DNA of 64,000 nt from Botrytis cinerea B05.10 (lineage: Eukaryota > Ascomycota > Leotiomycetes > Helotiales > Sclerotiniaceae). Within the stretch, counting starts at the first letter, position 1. The number at the start of each line of letters is the position of its first letter. The stretch lies in the NCBI RefSeq assembly GCF_000143535.2, contig NC_037311.1, positions 2,232,001 to 2,296,000 of the forward strand, given 5' to 3'. The notes below the pieces were generated by a model that was given only the letters and a program-made list of their open reading frames with translations, was not told the DNA's origin and ran no database searches. Made by a program: the position numbers and the translations under genes. Below are positions 1 to 12,067 of the stretch, one piece after another.

Positions 1-2977
1 TGATTCAAAGCCGCTCAATCCATCATCCATATCCCCACCAGGCCTTCTCGCCCGTCTCGCTCTCTCTTGTACAATTCTAAATTTGTCAAGTAATTCTCCC
101 CACCTGATACCACTTTCCTCCCTGCCTTTCAATCTGCTACTCCTGTCGTAATTTGACGGTCCTGCAGTCGTCTGAACGCTAAATGAAGGAGAAGAACTAT
201 GAGTTTCTGTGCCACTCTTTTGACGCTGATGGAAAGCAAAGGTAGAAAACGCGTCCACTACACTGTTATTACGAGATGAAGAAGGTACGTACGCTCGAGG
301 TGCTATGTGCAGGTAGCCTATTGCACTCACACTATTTAATCTATTCTTCAATGCTGCAAAAGCCGATGATTGTGGAAGCAGCATAAGAAGGCCGTAAAGA
401 CACTTGTAAAGATGAGGATATTTTTCGGGCTCCAGTAATTGGAGGCGGAGATCTGGAAATGGTGATTAGCAATATTTGAGGGTTGAGATAGCCACCTTAC
501 ATGTGAAGACAGGTGATTCTAGCAATTGTACAAGTTTATCGATTTGGATAAGCATGTTGACTGTCATCTCGAGTTCGGCACTATTGATATCAGTATTGTT
601 TCGATTACGGACTGCTCATGCATACAATATCTGAAGAAGATTATATGCTTGCTCATAAGCTTGGCCTAAAAGACAAAGTGAAAAGGTAGCTACGGCATTG
701 TAGCACCAAGACCTGAAGAGAGCGACGAAGAAAGCTTGTCCATCCTTTGTAGCCATTAGTAGATATTTTTTCGTTAATCCATGGATTTTACGAACCTTGT
801 TCTCAATATTTCGAAGTCTTTTCCTAAGATCTGCTAATTCCGGTGCAGTGATGAGATTATTATTGAGGTTCTGTACCATAATGCTTGCAAATTCAACATC
901 TTCTTCCTTTTCTATGCAATCCGCAAGTGTTCTATAGATCCGTTCTGCGCTAAGATTAATACATAATTGTCGAATGATCAGGTTTCCTCGAGTCTCGAGG
1001 AGCTTTCTGTCAGTAGAAAATAGTTGAAGTAAGTTTACCATGAAAGAAGTAAAATAGTCATCATCGCTATTTCTCGAAATCTGAGATAACAATTGAAGAT
1101 CCTTGGTCACTACGGCTTCCGATGGATCAGAGAGTGTTTTAAGAAGAGCAGGAAATATTCCATCATTGAATGCAAGTAGCTTCTTAGGTGCTTTCCTGTG
1201 TAACATGAGTAACCAATTTAGAGCTTCAACTCTAGTTACTTCGTGATCATTAAGAAATAGTAATGTTAATGAGCTGACCGCTGCAGCATAATCAAGATCT
1301 ACATGTGCCTGGTATGGCGGTGTAGGTGTTTGCGCTTTGCTAGAGGGAGGTGGGGGTGTCTGCACTTCTATGTCTCTTTTATCAAGCTCACGAGATCCAG
1401 ACAAGGAACCACGATTCGTAGCGGAAGAATCTCTTCGTTCAGTGGGATTTGATTCTTTCATGGCGAGAAATCTTGAAGGAGCTGAGGAAGGGACCTCTGA
1501 AGTAGCACCACCTTCATCCGATAGTGACACAACATAGGCCATCAATGATGTGTTGACACGGGCAGCAGCTTGTCGAATGGTATCCACTCCACTAGCCATA
1601 GCTGGAAGCAAATGTGCCAATATCTTTGGGGCAAATGGAAGGACTTCTTCAGGGCAGATGTCTAGGAATTCAACAATCCATCTTAGCGATTCAAGTAAGC
1701 TATCTTCTTCTATCTGATGTTAGCTGGTTTGGTTACGCATTTCGATATGTTATCCTTACCCAATGGAGTATCCAAATTTGTCGTAAGAATAACAAGAATT
1801 TCTTTATGGTTTACGTGAACATCTTGACCAGGAACCCAGTCGTCATCACTACTGATGTCCTTGTCATCTACATCCATACCTGAGTCGTCATCTCCACCTA
1901 AATCTGGTGCCGTCGATCCTTCGCTGTCCATAGAACCCGATCGTTTTCGTTTCGTGTCGCTGCGCGATTTTCGGCTTTCTTCGATACCTTTCTTGATACG
2001 TGATATTCGCTTTATTTCGCTAAGAAATCTCTCAATTGCACCTTGAGTAGCCACGTGAACATCACGATTTGGATCACTCAAGAACTTGAACAGCCCACCA
2101 AGGAATTCAGGGAGGAAAGAAACAAGTTCTAAATCTGGGATAGAATCTAATAAAGTTATCCATCCCACGAGAAAGGTGCGCGTGAATGGATTTATCACGT
2201 AAATTCGTTCTTTTAGTAAAGGTATAAAGCGAGCCAGGGAGAAGGCTGTAGGAAGATCATCAGAATCCTCAAGATTTTCTTTATTAGAGTCGGACATGGA
2301 ATCATCAGAAGTATGAAGAATCGACACATAGGTAGCTGCAGATTCAGACACTATGTCCTTTATCAAACGATCCAGAAGCTCTGCACCATTTTTGACGGAG
2401 AGTTCCGAGTCCGCTCCTAGCTGTTCGGCCATTAGTCGAAGACCATTTTGACGGAATTTGGGTTTCACTTGCCTTACATAAAGCGTCGAATATGTCATTA
2501 AAGTAAGGTAAAACTTCACCCTTTGCCACTTTGGCAATATTGTACATACTTTCGCATGCATAATACCTTACTCTAGCATCTTGATCTGTGAAGCAGGCGA
2601 GGACTGGCGGAACAATTTCGTCAAGGTATCTTGCGAGGTCCTATGAAAGATATCAGCTTGATACATGTAATTCCAACACAACACTATATCATACCGGACC
2701 TAATGCAATAGCAGCAGCAGCGAGACCAATGAGACCGCCATTTCTGGCATGCGGCTGGTGGACAGCGTAAGCATAATCGTTACACAGTTGCTGGATGATC
2801 TTTTTGATTTTATCAAACTCCTTGGCTGCTGTCAGATCACGAATGACCCGTTCAAGACTGTAGACACCCGTTAATACCTTGTTACATGTAGCGTATCTTT
2901 CAAACTTACTCCAAGGCGCCGACTTTCCGTTTGTCGTAAAGCTTATCATTCAGAGCACGCTGTATACTTTGATCCAT
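1..2977 (-). CDS. VAC14: Vac14, scaffold of the PI(3,5)P2 kinase/phosphatase complex (3' end missing)
   Basis: Vac14 holds the PI3P 5-kinase Fab1 and the phosphatase Fig4 together on the vacuole membrane and so controls PI(3,5)P2 levels, vacuole size and acidity. The start at 2977 opens [20 protein letters not shown], the family N-terminus. The first intron is 2858-2909. The exon across 1710-2561 carries HEAT-like helices and an acidic, Lys-rich insert. The exon across 618-1620 carries the conserved C-terminal block with [20 protein letters not shown] and [14 protein letters not shown]. Two further introns follow near 587-631 and 457-509, and then [20 protein letters not shown] and [18 protein letters not shown] are read. 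The frame is still open at base 1, so the last residues lie outside the window. An intron near 1690-1750 joins the two main blocks ([14 protein letters not shown]). Family known; exon edges inferred by frame closure. Confidence 0.93.
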
Positions 2978-4420
2978 CTTGAGCTACTGGTGAAGTCAAA
3001 AGTTCATGTTACCTGAGAATAATTTGCACCGATGACACCCTCTCTCAATATCTCTTTCTCATATCGCAAAGCAAAGCAAAGCAGAATGGCGAAGAAAGTG
3101 GGTAGATCTGTGGATAGCTAGCTGTAACGGGGATATCACATGAGTGAATGGTGGGTGCACCGTGAGTTGTATTCACGATGGAGATGAAGGCTGAGCAGAA
3201 CACTGGAGTTATTGCAAGGCGGTGAGATATCCCAATTTATTGTTGTCGGTCGCGGTGGTTGATGAGTGAGTCTATGTGTGAATTGTATTGCAAGTGAAGG
3301 ATCTGTGGTGAGAAGAGATTCGTTGTTTGCTTGAGAGGCTGTGGATGTGGATCTCAAGTTATCGACGAGGCAGGAAAGCTTGATGACGGAGGAATGTGTG
3401 ATCTTCAGTAGAGTAGAAGGCTCTACCCAATCAAAATGGGCGCCTTCAAATAAGGGCAAACAGTATTATTTTCGTAATTAACAATAACAATGAGATTAGA
3501 AATGATGTGGAAAAGGGCACCATACACATACAAGGGACACATACAGCTCTTCACTTACGTTGAGTACCTACATAGAATTCATGGAGACTGGGAGAACGAC
3601 AGACTCAACATTTGAATTGCTTCACATGTACAATTCATGATAGTTGGGGTTTCATTGTTATCGGATTATGTAATAAGATATAATGTGAAATCAGGGCCCA
3701 GTCACCAGTCAAGACGGCCCGAAGCGCATGCGATACTATATAAATGGTCAAAGCGCGCACGTGAGTACACACCTACTAGCTATATCTTACCCAGTAGTAG
3801 TTGTCCATGAGAAGAAGTCAACCGTCGTGATGTAAGAGAATTCAGGATATGTGCAAGATGAATGGCTTTGGTATTTGATTTCTCGTTTTGTTTGGTCCAT
3901 GGTCTCAATTGGAAGCAGATGTTGAATCGTCGATTTCGATCTGGTCCCTTTTGGCGGTGGAGTCATGACCAGCTTCATCATAGCCTCTACCGTTAGAATC
4001 TTCAGTTTGGTCAAGCTTAGAGCATGTTGTGATACGTTGGCAAAGATTCTCCTTGCTGTAGGGAAATTGTTGGCTCCATTAGACAATCTGTGCATGTATG
4101 ATCATCACAAGTATCAAGAGTTGACATGAACTTGAAGGGGCCAGGCTGTGTTGTTTGCCTCTGCATTTCCCATTGTGCTCAACATTGCGAGTTACATCAG
4201 CTGGGCTACTTCAGCATGGGTATCGAGATGCCAATTCCCATATTTCCTATCAATTACTCATTCGACAGCGAATCTAGGATCCCAGCGACGCAACGTGTTT
4301 TGAGACGAGGACGGTCCCTCGCACGAAGAGAAAACAATCACCGCACCACAGGCAAACAATCCGGCTCAAAGCGTTTAATATGATCCTGAAGTGGACCGGG
4401 CAAGATTCAACATTCGCCTC
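2978..4420. other. Intergenic stretch between VAC14 and the small SMP-like gene
   Basis: The VAC14 promoter and leader should lie in the first few hundred bases. Around 3736-3763 a TATA-like run (TATATAAATGG) is followed by the E-box CACGTG at 3758-3763, but no convincing plus-strand gene follows. One minus-strand reading frame at 3905-4055 has a protein-like, acidic composition and a good 3' splice site, but I could not find its first exon. Confidence 0.5.
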
Positions 4421-4789
4421 CTAACACCAGCCCCACTTGCTTGCATGACGAGCGCAAAGGGTTTCCGAGGTGCAATAAGGGCATCGTTCTCCTCCAATAC
4501 CTTGCTCTTGTCCATCTTGTACAGATATTTGATCTGCCTTCGTATTTTCATTACCGCTGGATGCTTCACTTTCCCTATTCTGAGCTTGCATCTCCCCACC
4601 CCGTACAGATTGAGATTGGGCGTCGCGTTCGCTATTACTATGACCTGCTCGAGCAGATCTTCTCGCAAATCCTGACTGGAAAAGAGTTTAGTATTGTGAT
4701 TCTAGCGCGGTTTACGCAAGCAAGCTTACCCCAGGTTGTGACTTTGCAATGCGTGCAGCAGCCTCGGTGGTCATATGGCGGTTTCCCAT
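4421..4789 (-). CDS. Small two-exon protein with SMP-like N-terminus and Cys-rich tail
   Basis: Exon 1 is 4730-4789 and exon 2 is 4421-4675. The 54-nt intron has GTAAGC and TTTTCCAG ends and joins two frames into 104 residues. The N-terminus reads MTTEAAARIAKSQPGSGFAR and then RSARAGHSN. This resembles the seed maturation protein (SMP) motif (T-x-E-A-A-x-R-I ... FAxRAxSAA) found in small stress-linked proteins of fungi and plants. The middle is Ser/Gln/Glu-rich and probably disordered. The tail holds CPYCTSETLCARH and ends in a terminal Cys (four Cys, one His), which could bind a metal. SMP-like proteins are known mostly as desiccation- or conidia-associated hydrophilic proteins; that role is inferred here. 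Without the intron each exon is too short to be noticed. Confidence 0.55.
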
Positions 4790-5697
4790 ACTTGTGTTCA
4801 AGTGAGGTAATGGACTTCGACAATGTGTAGTTCGTGGTGGGCTGCTTTGAAGAGGTGTTCTACAGTGTAGTGTAGGTTCAAAGAATTGAGAGGTTTGGTC
4901 TTAACGAAGGGGTATGGCATCAAAGTTATATGTAGACTTCGCTTGCCATTGTAGATAGAGTCTTATAGAATGAAGTGGGAGCTTTGTATGAATTTCAAAT
5001 CCCAATGCAGCGTCTCTCAATACTTCTCATCCGCTTGTCCGTATACTCTTTTTCGCAGCCTCAAATCACATGAATATGCCACAACTGGTAACTTTTGCGC
5101 GAGCCTGATGCTGTAACATATCAGCGACAATCCCATTCGTTCGCTTTCTCTAATGACTTGTACTTGGCATACAACACTTCAGCGGGTGTGTGCACAGGAA
5201 GCAGCTTCACCGTCCCCAATTGTCGCGAGTATGGGCAAGAGATCACTAAACATGGGGTTAGGTTCCAGTCCATCATGTCGGGCTCATTCCCGCCTGCACC
5301 CTCAAGTACCTTTCCGTATAATGGAAGAATTCTCAAATGACCCGAGTCAATTGCCACTGCATAATCCTGTATTAAGAAATCGGGCCGAGTGTTTGAAGTA
5401 TGGATATGACGATAATTAATCATAAAAATGGCCTAATGTATATGCTCTGGAGAACAATGATATCCCGGAAGATTATAATGGAATGGTATCGGACGCTGCG
5501 TCTTCAGTCGCTTACAGTATGCAGGGTCCTTCGCGAAACGTTAGACAATGACTAGTTTTGAAATCAAAGACGGAATTCTACAGTTCCAGGTAATATATCA
5601 GTGCATAGAAAAGCGGTGTCGGCCCACAGCCCCGTGTGATCAGACAAGTCATATATTGCAGTGAAAAATAATGTATTGCAGCCGTTCTGTGACTTAT
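4790..5697. other. Intergenic stretch
   Basis: This holds the upstream region of the small SMP-like gene and the 3' side of the desaturase gene. Overlapping short frames exist on both strands around 5095-5423. None has a family signature, a splice pattern or a composition that separates it from chance. Confidence 0.4.
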
Positions 5698-7447
5698 CTA
5701 GTGCCCATGAAGAATATCGCCCTTCTCTACTATGCTCTTCTGACATTTAGCCAGGATTGCAGCTTGCCTACCGACTTCTTCCAGCCTACCAATGACATCC
5801 TTATTGCCGTCTACAAACCCATAAAGTGCATAGGGGATGCCTACTTCATTGCAGAATTCTAACACAAGCTTCTGGGCGCGGCGAAGATTGTGTCTAGGCA
5901 TCCTAGGGAAAAGGTGATGAATAGCCTGAAACTGAAGACCTCCGTGAAAGAAGTCCAGCCATTGTGGGCAGTCGATATCCATAGTCGTGCGTAGCATTTT
6001 CTGCGGAAAGGACTCATGAGGCCCAAGCTCAGACGTGCTCATGGAGAAATGCGAAAGGGTTATCTGAGCATGGACTGGCATAGTAACTACATGGCTAATC
6101 AAAACAAATGCAACTCGGGCACCATTTGTAGGAATGCTTCTGTAGACCACTCCATAACCAAACCAAGTCCAAAAGAAAATCTGGCCAGCAATTTCTAGCC
6201 ATCGTTGCCACCATGCAGGGCCTTTCTTTGGCCCAAGACCACGGAGAAGATACTCCCAGGACAGGCGGTAGAGATTGAATCGGCCAAAGCAGAGTACTAC
6301 ATAATAATAGTATGATTGGTATGGAAGGAGAAATTTCGCGAATGCGTCATATTCTAAACATTTTTCATAGTAAGTTGAGGTCAGAGAGCTCAAATATCTA
6401 TGGGTAACGGCGAAGAAGGGGATATGCTGAATGTCTGGATCATGCTCGGGAGAGTTTGTCACAATGTGATGGACGTTGTGGTTACGTTTCCACCATCCGA
6501 TTGATAGGCCGCCAATGAAGTCTGCGAGCCCAATGCCGATGAGCGAGTCAATTGTAAAGTTATGGGTGATACCCATATGGCCTGCATCATGCACCGTGAA
6601 CACTAGTTGATGCCATAGACAACCAAGAAACAGCCCACTTGTCCCATACCAGCCCCACTTCAAGCACATGAATGCCATAGTGGCAAAGAAAGTATATCGG
6701 CAGCATTCAACTGCGTATGCAGTGTAATTGCAGTCATACAGACCTTCTGCACGCATCCGTTGATCCAACAGACGGTACTTGTGAACGATTTCTTCTTGAG
6801 TATCCGGATCCAATGAAGGATATTTTGCATGGTCTAGGTCGATTTGTTCTCGAGTCAATGCATCGAAATGAGACATGCCGTCGTCCAGGTCGGGCGCAGA
6901 TGAGGTGGAAGAGGCAGAGGATGCCGGGCGGTCCTCTTTGGCCAACCCTCTTCTGCGCAGTTCTGGGAGATCTTCGTCAAATGTGGGCGAGGGGAGTCTT
7001 GATGTTTCAGAGCTCGATTTCTCGTCGCAAGTATTGTCATCTTCTTCGGAATCGTCCGACACGCCTTCGACATAGCTTCGAAACTTTCCGTATTGTATTG
7101 GAGGGACAAAATTCTTCCAACGACCTTCTATTTTACCGATCTGGTACCTTCCCATAAGGGCTCTAGTTTCTGCTGAGTGTAGACTATAGAGAATCTTTTA
7201 GTTTGCATAATTTCGGAAGAGTGAACTGGTACTTTACGCACGCATTTACTTCATCTGTTGCATCTCTTCCTATCATATGCTTAATAGCCTTATCTCCTCC
7301 GGGATGGTATTTCATCCAAGCATCTACTTTGAGTACGGCCTGATCAACGATAATGATGGACCTGCCATCTGCGATGAGACCTTCGACTTGTCTGCGAGAT
7401 ATTATCTTCTCCTTGGAAGCGGCCGCCACGGCCTTCGAGGAAGACAT
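5698..7447 (-). CDS. Delta-8 sphingolipid desaturase with N-terminal cytochrome b5 domain
   Basis: The enzyme introduces the 8(E) double bond into the long-chain base of fungal glucosylceramides at the ER. Exon 1 is 7242-7447 and exon 2 is 5698-7183. The 58-nt intron lies inside the cytochrome b5 domain and splices to give VNALHSAETRAL. The protein is 563 residues. The b5 haem motif HPGG is at 48-51, with a second His at HS just after the intron. The three histidine boxes of front-end desaturases are visible: HDAGH (267-271), HNVHH (304-308) and QAIHH (488-492); Q replaces the first H, as is diagnostic for b5-fused desaturases. Several hydrophobic segments lie between them. A Ser/Glu-rich low-complexity linker (about 105-170) separates the domains. 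A delta-6-type fatty acid desaturase is the main alternative; the fungal b5 architecture favours the sphingolipid enzyme. Confidence 0.92.
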
Positions 7448-9197
7448 TGTAGAATGGTCGTTTCGTCGGACAGATACGCAGAAGCCGGCAGGACAATAGC
7501 AGAAAAATTGTAGTGAGTGTATGAAAAGCAATCAATCAATTGACGCTCAAAGAAGGCTGTGTAGAATAAACATTCGATGATTTCGATTGATTATGCTTTC
7601 TGAAGAAAGTTAATTGCACCAAGTCTAAGAGTCTAGTATGTATCTTTAGTACGGAGTAGTAATCGTTAAGAACTTGCGGTGTCTAGTCACTAGTGGTGCC
7701 AATCCCTCGAGCCAGTGGCGGGGCTTGGATTCTTGACCCCTAATTTTGTGGGACAGGCTAAATGTCGTTGCTCAACCCCGTTTCGTACTTCTTACCAACT
7801 GATGACGGTTCAACATCAATGTCAGCGAAATCAACAATCTGACTTCTCTATTTGCACATCTGACCTGACACTCTGTCATTTTCTATACCTCAAGATAATC
7901 TTGATACTGCTCCTTTTGGTCATTCACGAATACCGTTGAGAGGCCAAAACAAACTACTCTATAGAAAGGCAGTTCGATGAGCAGATGCCTGCCCCCCTCC
8001 CCCCCATTACCCACACATCTGCAATGAAGTGGGTTGGAGAAGCTCTCACCCGTGGGTCGACTGCGAATAAACATATGGCATGATAATCAATGCAAACAAT
8101 CTCAATCATCTCCAGGCCAAGCTCATAGCGTGAGAGAGCCGATTCATAAAAGGCTCGGCGGATATTGACAATGGTGACGGCAACGGCGACGGTTTTTAAA
8201 GAAACCCTACAGTTCCCTTGAGTCTAACGCAAATGCCTCATATGCGGTAATGGGTTCGTCCCTTGTGCAGTTTTTCTCTTGCTGGGGTTTGAATCTCCTA
8301 CTTGCGTGTGCAACCCTACCCTTAGTGACACTGAGAGCAACTTCATTGTGACCTTTTGCAGTGAGCTGAATACCTTCATCCTACATCGAATGATTTTAGA
8401 AGTTTCTAGAAATAATACATGTTCGGCTGTACTCTAGTGTATCAGCTAGTACAACTTACATGTCGATATTGTCACTTTGCCGGGTGTAATGTCTGTTTTG
8501 GATGTACATGTTATCTACTGCTTAAGCAATCGCTATTAGTTGGAAACATGCAGCAGTCACTATGATCATCTCAGTAATATCTAGACTCAAACGCTGCCTC
8601 TCGGGATTGTGCTTGTGGGTTGGGGTTCAACTCTTCCCCCATTCGTACACCGAGGTGAAGTTTTACATTCTAAGGCGACCAGAAGCCATATCTATCTCCC
8701 ATTGAGCTTGGGACTATCACTATGCCCCTCTCTAGAGATCTCTTCTAGACAAATCTATCAATCACTGCTTCACCGAAGGCCAATCGCTGTACTATTCGGA
8801 AGTGTCATTGCACACGGCGATAGGACAAACTATGTTTGCTTGATACGATCAACCTCTGCGTAACTTCAAGTATACCTATCAGAAATCTCGTATTGCTCAA
8901 GAGGAGTAGATCCAAACGTAAGATAAACTACACCATGGAGTTTTCTTCGCTGTTATCTCCTAATATTCCTAGTTGTACATGAATGTAAGCCTCATTCTGT
9001 TGGGCAAAAGCCACCGTTTCACAGCGAGGGGGTATCCCTTTCCCCCATGTATAAAACATTCGCTGAATATCCATCTCATTTTATCGAATCCAGCAACCTT
9101 TCAATAAACGTTGTTACAGCCCTTCAAACCTCACAAACCTTTCCAATTTTACACCCTAATTTTTCAAAGCACCCTTTTGTCTTCAACCATCATCACA
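7448..9197. other. Intergenic stretch with desaturase promoter and upstream region of the Gly-rich gene
   Basis: No supported gene is present. Only short frames without family signatures are seen. The last part carries the TATA-type promoter of the next plus-strand gene. Confidence 0.4.
9050..9056 (+). promoter_or_regulatory. TATA box of the Cys/Gly-rich gene
   Basis: TATAAAA lies 142 bases before the ATG at 9198. The leader between them is pyrimidine- and A-rich, as in many strongly or conditionally expressed ascomycete genes. This is a sequence match only. Confidence 0.4.
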
Positions 9198-9930
9198 ATG
9201 AATCTCACCTGCCTCCGCAAATACAATCCCAATGTTTTCCGCCAATTAGACCCCCATGTAGACCCAATATACCTCCAAACCCCACACCGAACCCAAACGG
9301 CGCTCGCACATTCCCTGATCATCCCACGTACCCATCCTCCCCACAACTCTACTCATATCTACAACGACTGCCAGTCCTGCGAAGACGATCCACGAACTGG
9401 CGCTCATTATTGCCGTACTTGTATTGAAGCCCGATATTATGCACTCCAGTCTCAATCTTATTCACAATCTCAGATTCAAGATATGTACTATACCACGTGC
9501 GAATGTCCGCATTGCGACAGCGGTTTGAACTCCTATACGAATAGCGTGCGAGGATATGCAAGGGGTGATGGAAGATGTTCAAGTATAAATATAGAGCCTG
9601 TCACCCAACAATTGTAAGTTTGATAGTTCACCGACAAACACAACATCACAACAGCAATTGTGCTAACTGACGGCCCATAGACACAATACAGGAAGATATG
9701 CCCATTTGTCTCCCAGTAGACTCGGGCGAAGTACTTATAGAGATGTCGGATTACTTGGTTCAGGTACATGTTTAGGTGCTGTAGGTGGAATGGGTGGCTT
9801 GGGTAATATGGGTGGTCTCGGAGGACTGGGTGCTCTTAGTGGCTTTGGGGGAGTGAGAGATATGAGGGATGCAAGGCATCACAGCGGAAGATGTGGGTCA
9901 CAAAACAATCGACTTGCATATCAGATTTGA
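9198..9930 (+). CDS. Unknown protein with paired-Cys cluster and Gly-rich tail
   Basis: I do not recognise this family. Exon 1 is 9198-9613 and exon 2 is 9681-9930. The 67-nt intron (GTAAGT ... CCATAG) gives 221 residues. From residue about 57 there is CQSC, then YCRTC, and later CECPHC. These paired cysteines look like a zinc-ribbon-type metal site. The region between is Ser/Gln/Tyr-rich. After the intron the tail has a run of Gly-Gly-Met/Leu repeats (GGMGGLGNMGGLGGLGALSG) and ends with an Arg/His/Gly segment. There is no signal peptide or membrane segment. The start was chosen because it is the first ATG after the TATA box and lies in CACAATGA context. A small, possibly lineage-restricted nuclear or cytosolic protein is the best guess. 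Confidence 0.6.
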
Positions 9931-10208
9931 CTTTTACCTCCTACTTTGTTGTCGTTTGCGGGCTATACCACTATTGAGTTTCATTTTGTTCAAGTCTATA
10001 ATAGAGACCATGAGAGGAAGCAGGGGTCACAGACAGGAGTCAGTCGAGAAGTATTCAGAAATTCTAGGGTTTCATAGGTTATCAATGAGTACTGCACATG
10101 ATTTATGTAGCCATATCTTACACGAATCACAAATTTCAGTCTCATGCTCATGCTTTATGCTCGCACAATTCATTATCAAACCACGCCACCACCATGTTTA
10201 ATCCTCTT

Positions 10209-11967
10209 CTAGTAATGAACAGCCTTGCCGTAGGTAGCCATAGCAGCCTCTTTAAATGCCTCTGCCAAAGTTGGATGTGCGTGACACGTGCGTCCAATAT
10301 CCTCACTTGATGCGCCATATTCGATAGCCAATGTAGCTTCTGCAATCATCTCTCCAGCATTTGGTCCAATGATGTGAACACCAAGGATTCTATCAGTCTC
10401 AGCATCGGCAAGCATCTTTACCATACCTTCAGTGTCCAAGTTGGTCTTCGCTCTTGAGTTTGCTGAAAATGGGAATGTGCCGATCTTGTACTTGGTGCCA
10501 GCAGCCTTGAGCTCCTGTTCGTTTTGGCCAACCCATGCGACTTCTGGATGGGTGTACATGACAGATGGGATGGCTGCGTAGTTGACGTGTCCGTATCCCT
10601 TCTTGATGTACTCAACGACTGCAACAGCCTCTTCCTCGGCCTTGTGGGCAAGCATAGGTCCGAAGGTGCAGTCACCAACAACTCGAATGTGAGGCAGCTT
10701 GGTTCGGTATTCTGAGTCGATGACCAATCTTCCCTTGTCGTCGGTCTCGAGACCGATGTTCTCTAATCCGAGACCTGCGGTGTATGGTCTTCGTCCAATA
10801 GCAACGAGCACGACATCCGCGTCAATCTACAGGAATTCTTAGCGTGCATATGCAATATTTAGTACGGTTAGCTTACGGTTTCTTCTTTGCCACCCTTTGC
10901 AGCCTCAAGGCTAAGCTTGACCTTCTCACCAGTAACATCACCACCCATGACCTTAGTGTTAAGCTTGAAGTCAATGCCTTGCTTCTTGAGGATCTTTTGC
11001 GATGATTTTGCGATTTCAGCATCCATTCCTGGTCCACCAATTTGAGGTAAGAATTCAACAACGGTAACCTTCGTACCAAGTCTTGACCAGACAGAGCTCA
11101 TCTCTAGACCAATAATACCCCCACCAATAACAACCATGCTCTCTGGAACCTTCTCCAGCGCGATAGCTCCTGTGCTGGTGATGATTCTCTTCTCGTCAAC
11201 CTCGAGTCCTGGGAATGGTGTAGCTTCGCTACCAGTAGCGATAAGGATGTTCTTTCCAACAACAGTCTCTTCTCCACCCTCTGAAAGGTTGACTTTGACC
11301 TCGTGCTCGCCAGTAAATGTAGCAGTACCCTTGACGTATTTGACATTGTTCTTCTTGAACAAAAATTCAACACCCTTTGTAAGTCCGGCGACGGCAGTGT
11401 CTTTCGACTGCATCATTTGTTGCAAGTTGAGTTTGACATCTCCGACTTCGATACCGCGAGCTTTGGTGTCATGTAAAATTTGGTGGTAAAGATGCGAATT
11501 GTTGAGTAGAGCTTTCGAGGGAATACAACCGACGTTCAAACATGTTCCTCCAAGAGTTCCACGTTTTTCTATACATGTTACCTGCGGATAATGTTAAAAG
11601 TCTGCAAAAAAATCCCTCCTGTCAGATAAATCATACTTTCATGCCCTCTTGACCAGCTTTGATAGCGGCAACATATCCTGCAACACCACCTCCGATGATA
11701 ACCAAATCTTGCTCCTCTTCTACATGTCAGTTGTTTCCACCCCGTGACATCGATTGGATTTACTGACCAGCTTCAGTGGCATATCCTCGTCGCGACAAGT
11801 TTGCAATTCCTGAAGGGGCAACTATCTTAGGAAGACTAATTAAAGAGAAAAAAAGTCAGCACGGAAAACTTTCAACAGGAATTGAAGTCTGTCCATTGCA
11901 CTTACGAGGATTGTTGTCTGAAAGCAGACCTGATGGTCGCTCTGGGCACTAATAAACTGCGAAGCAT
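10209..11967 (-). CDS. LPD1: Dihydrolipoamide dehydrogenase, mitochondrial (E3)
   Basis: E3 reoxidises dihydrolipoamide in pyruvate dehydrogenase, 2-oxoglutarate dehydrogenase and the glycine cleavage system, passing electrons to NAD+. The start at 11967 opens [20 protein letters not shown], a basic amphipathic mitochondrial presequence. There are five exons; introns lie near 11765, 11580-11640 and 10829-10875, plus one right after the presequence. The FAD-binding [10 protein letters not shown] motif is followed by the redox-active disulphide [16 protein letters not shown], the NAD-binding [13 protein letters not shown], and the C-terminal dimer-interface motif [13 protein letters not shown], which holds the active-site base. 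All catalytic residues are present. Length is about 510 residues, normal for the family. Confidence 0.96.
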
Positions 11968-12044
11968 TTTGTATGAAGGTACTGTTGTGTTATTCAACAA
12001 GTTTTAGGGTCGCCGCCGTTTGTTTAGTTACCGGACGGACGAAG

Positions 12045-12067
12045 CGGATTGATCCGATAATCACGTG
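12045..12067. promoter_or_regulatory. CGG-N6-CCG inverted site next to a CACGTG E-box upstream of LPD
   Basis: CGGATTGATCCG at 12045-12056 has perfect 5-bp inverted arms and the CGG-N6-CCG spacing bound by some Zn2Cys6 regulators (Ppr1 type). The E-box CACGTG follows at 12062-12067. Both lie 78-100 bases upstream of the LPD start codon. Binding is inferred from spacing only. Confidence 0.3.

Noticed and set aside
5095..5423. Overlapping plus- and minus-strand frames of 80-100 codons
   Set aside because: No signature, no preferred strand, and poor composition; best explained as chance.
8280..8310. GGTTTGAATC word that resembles a tRNA T-loop
   Set aside because: No cloverleaf can be built around it.
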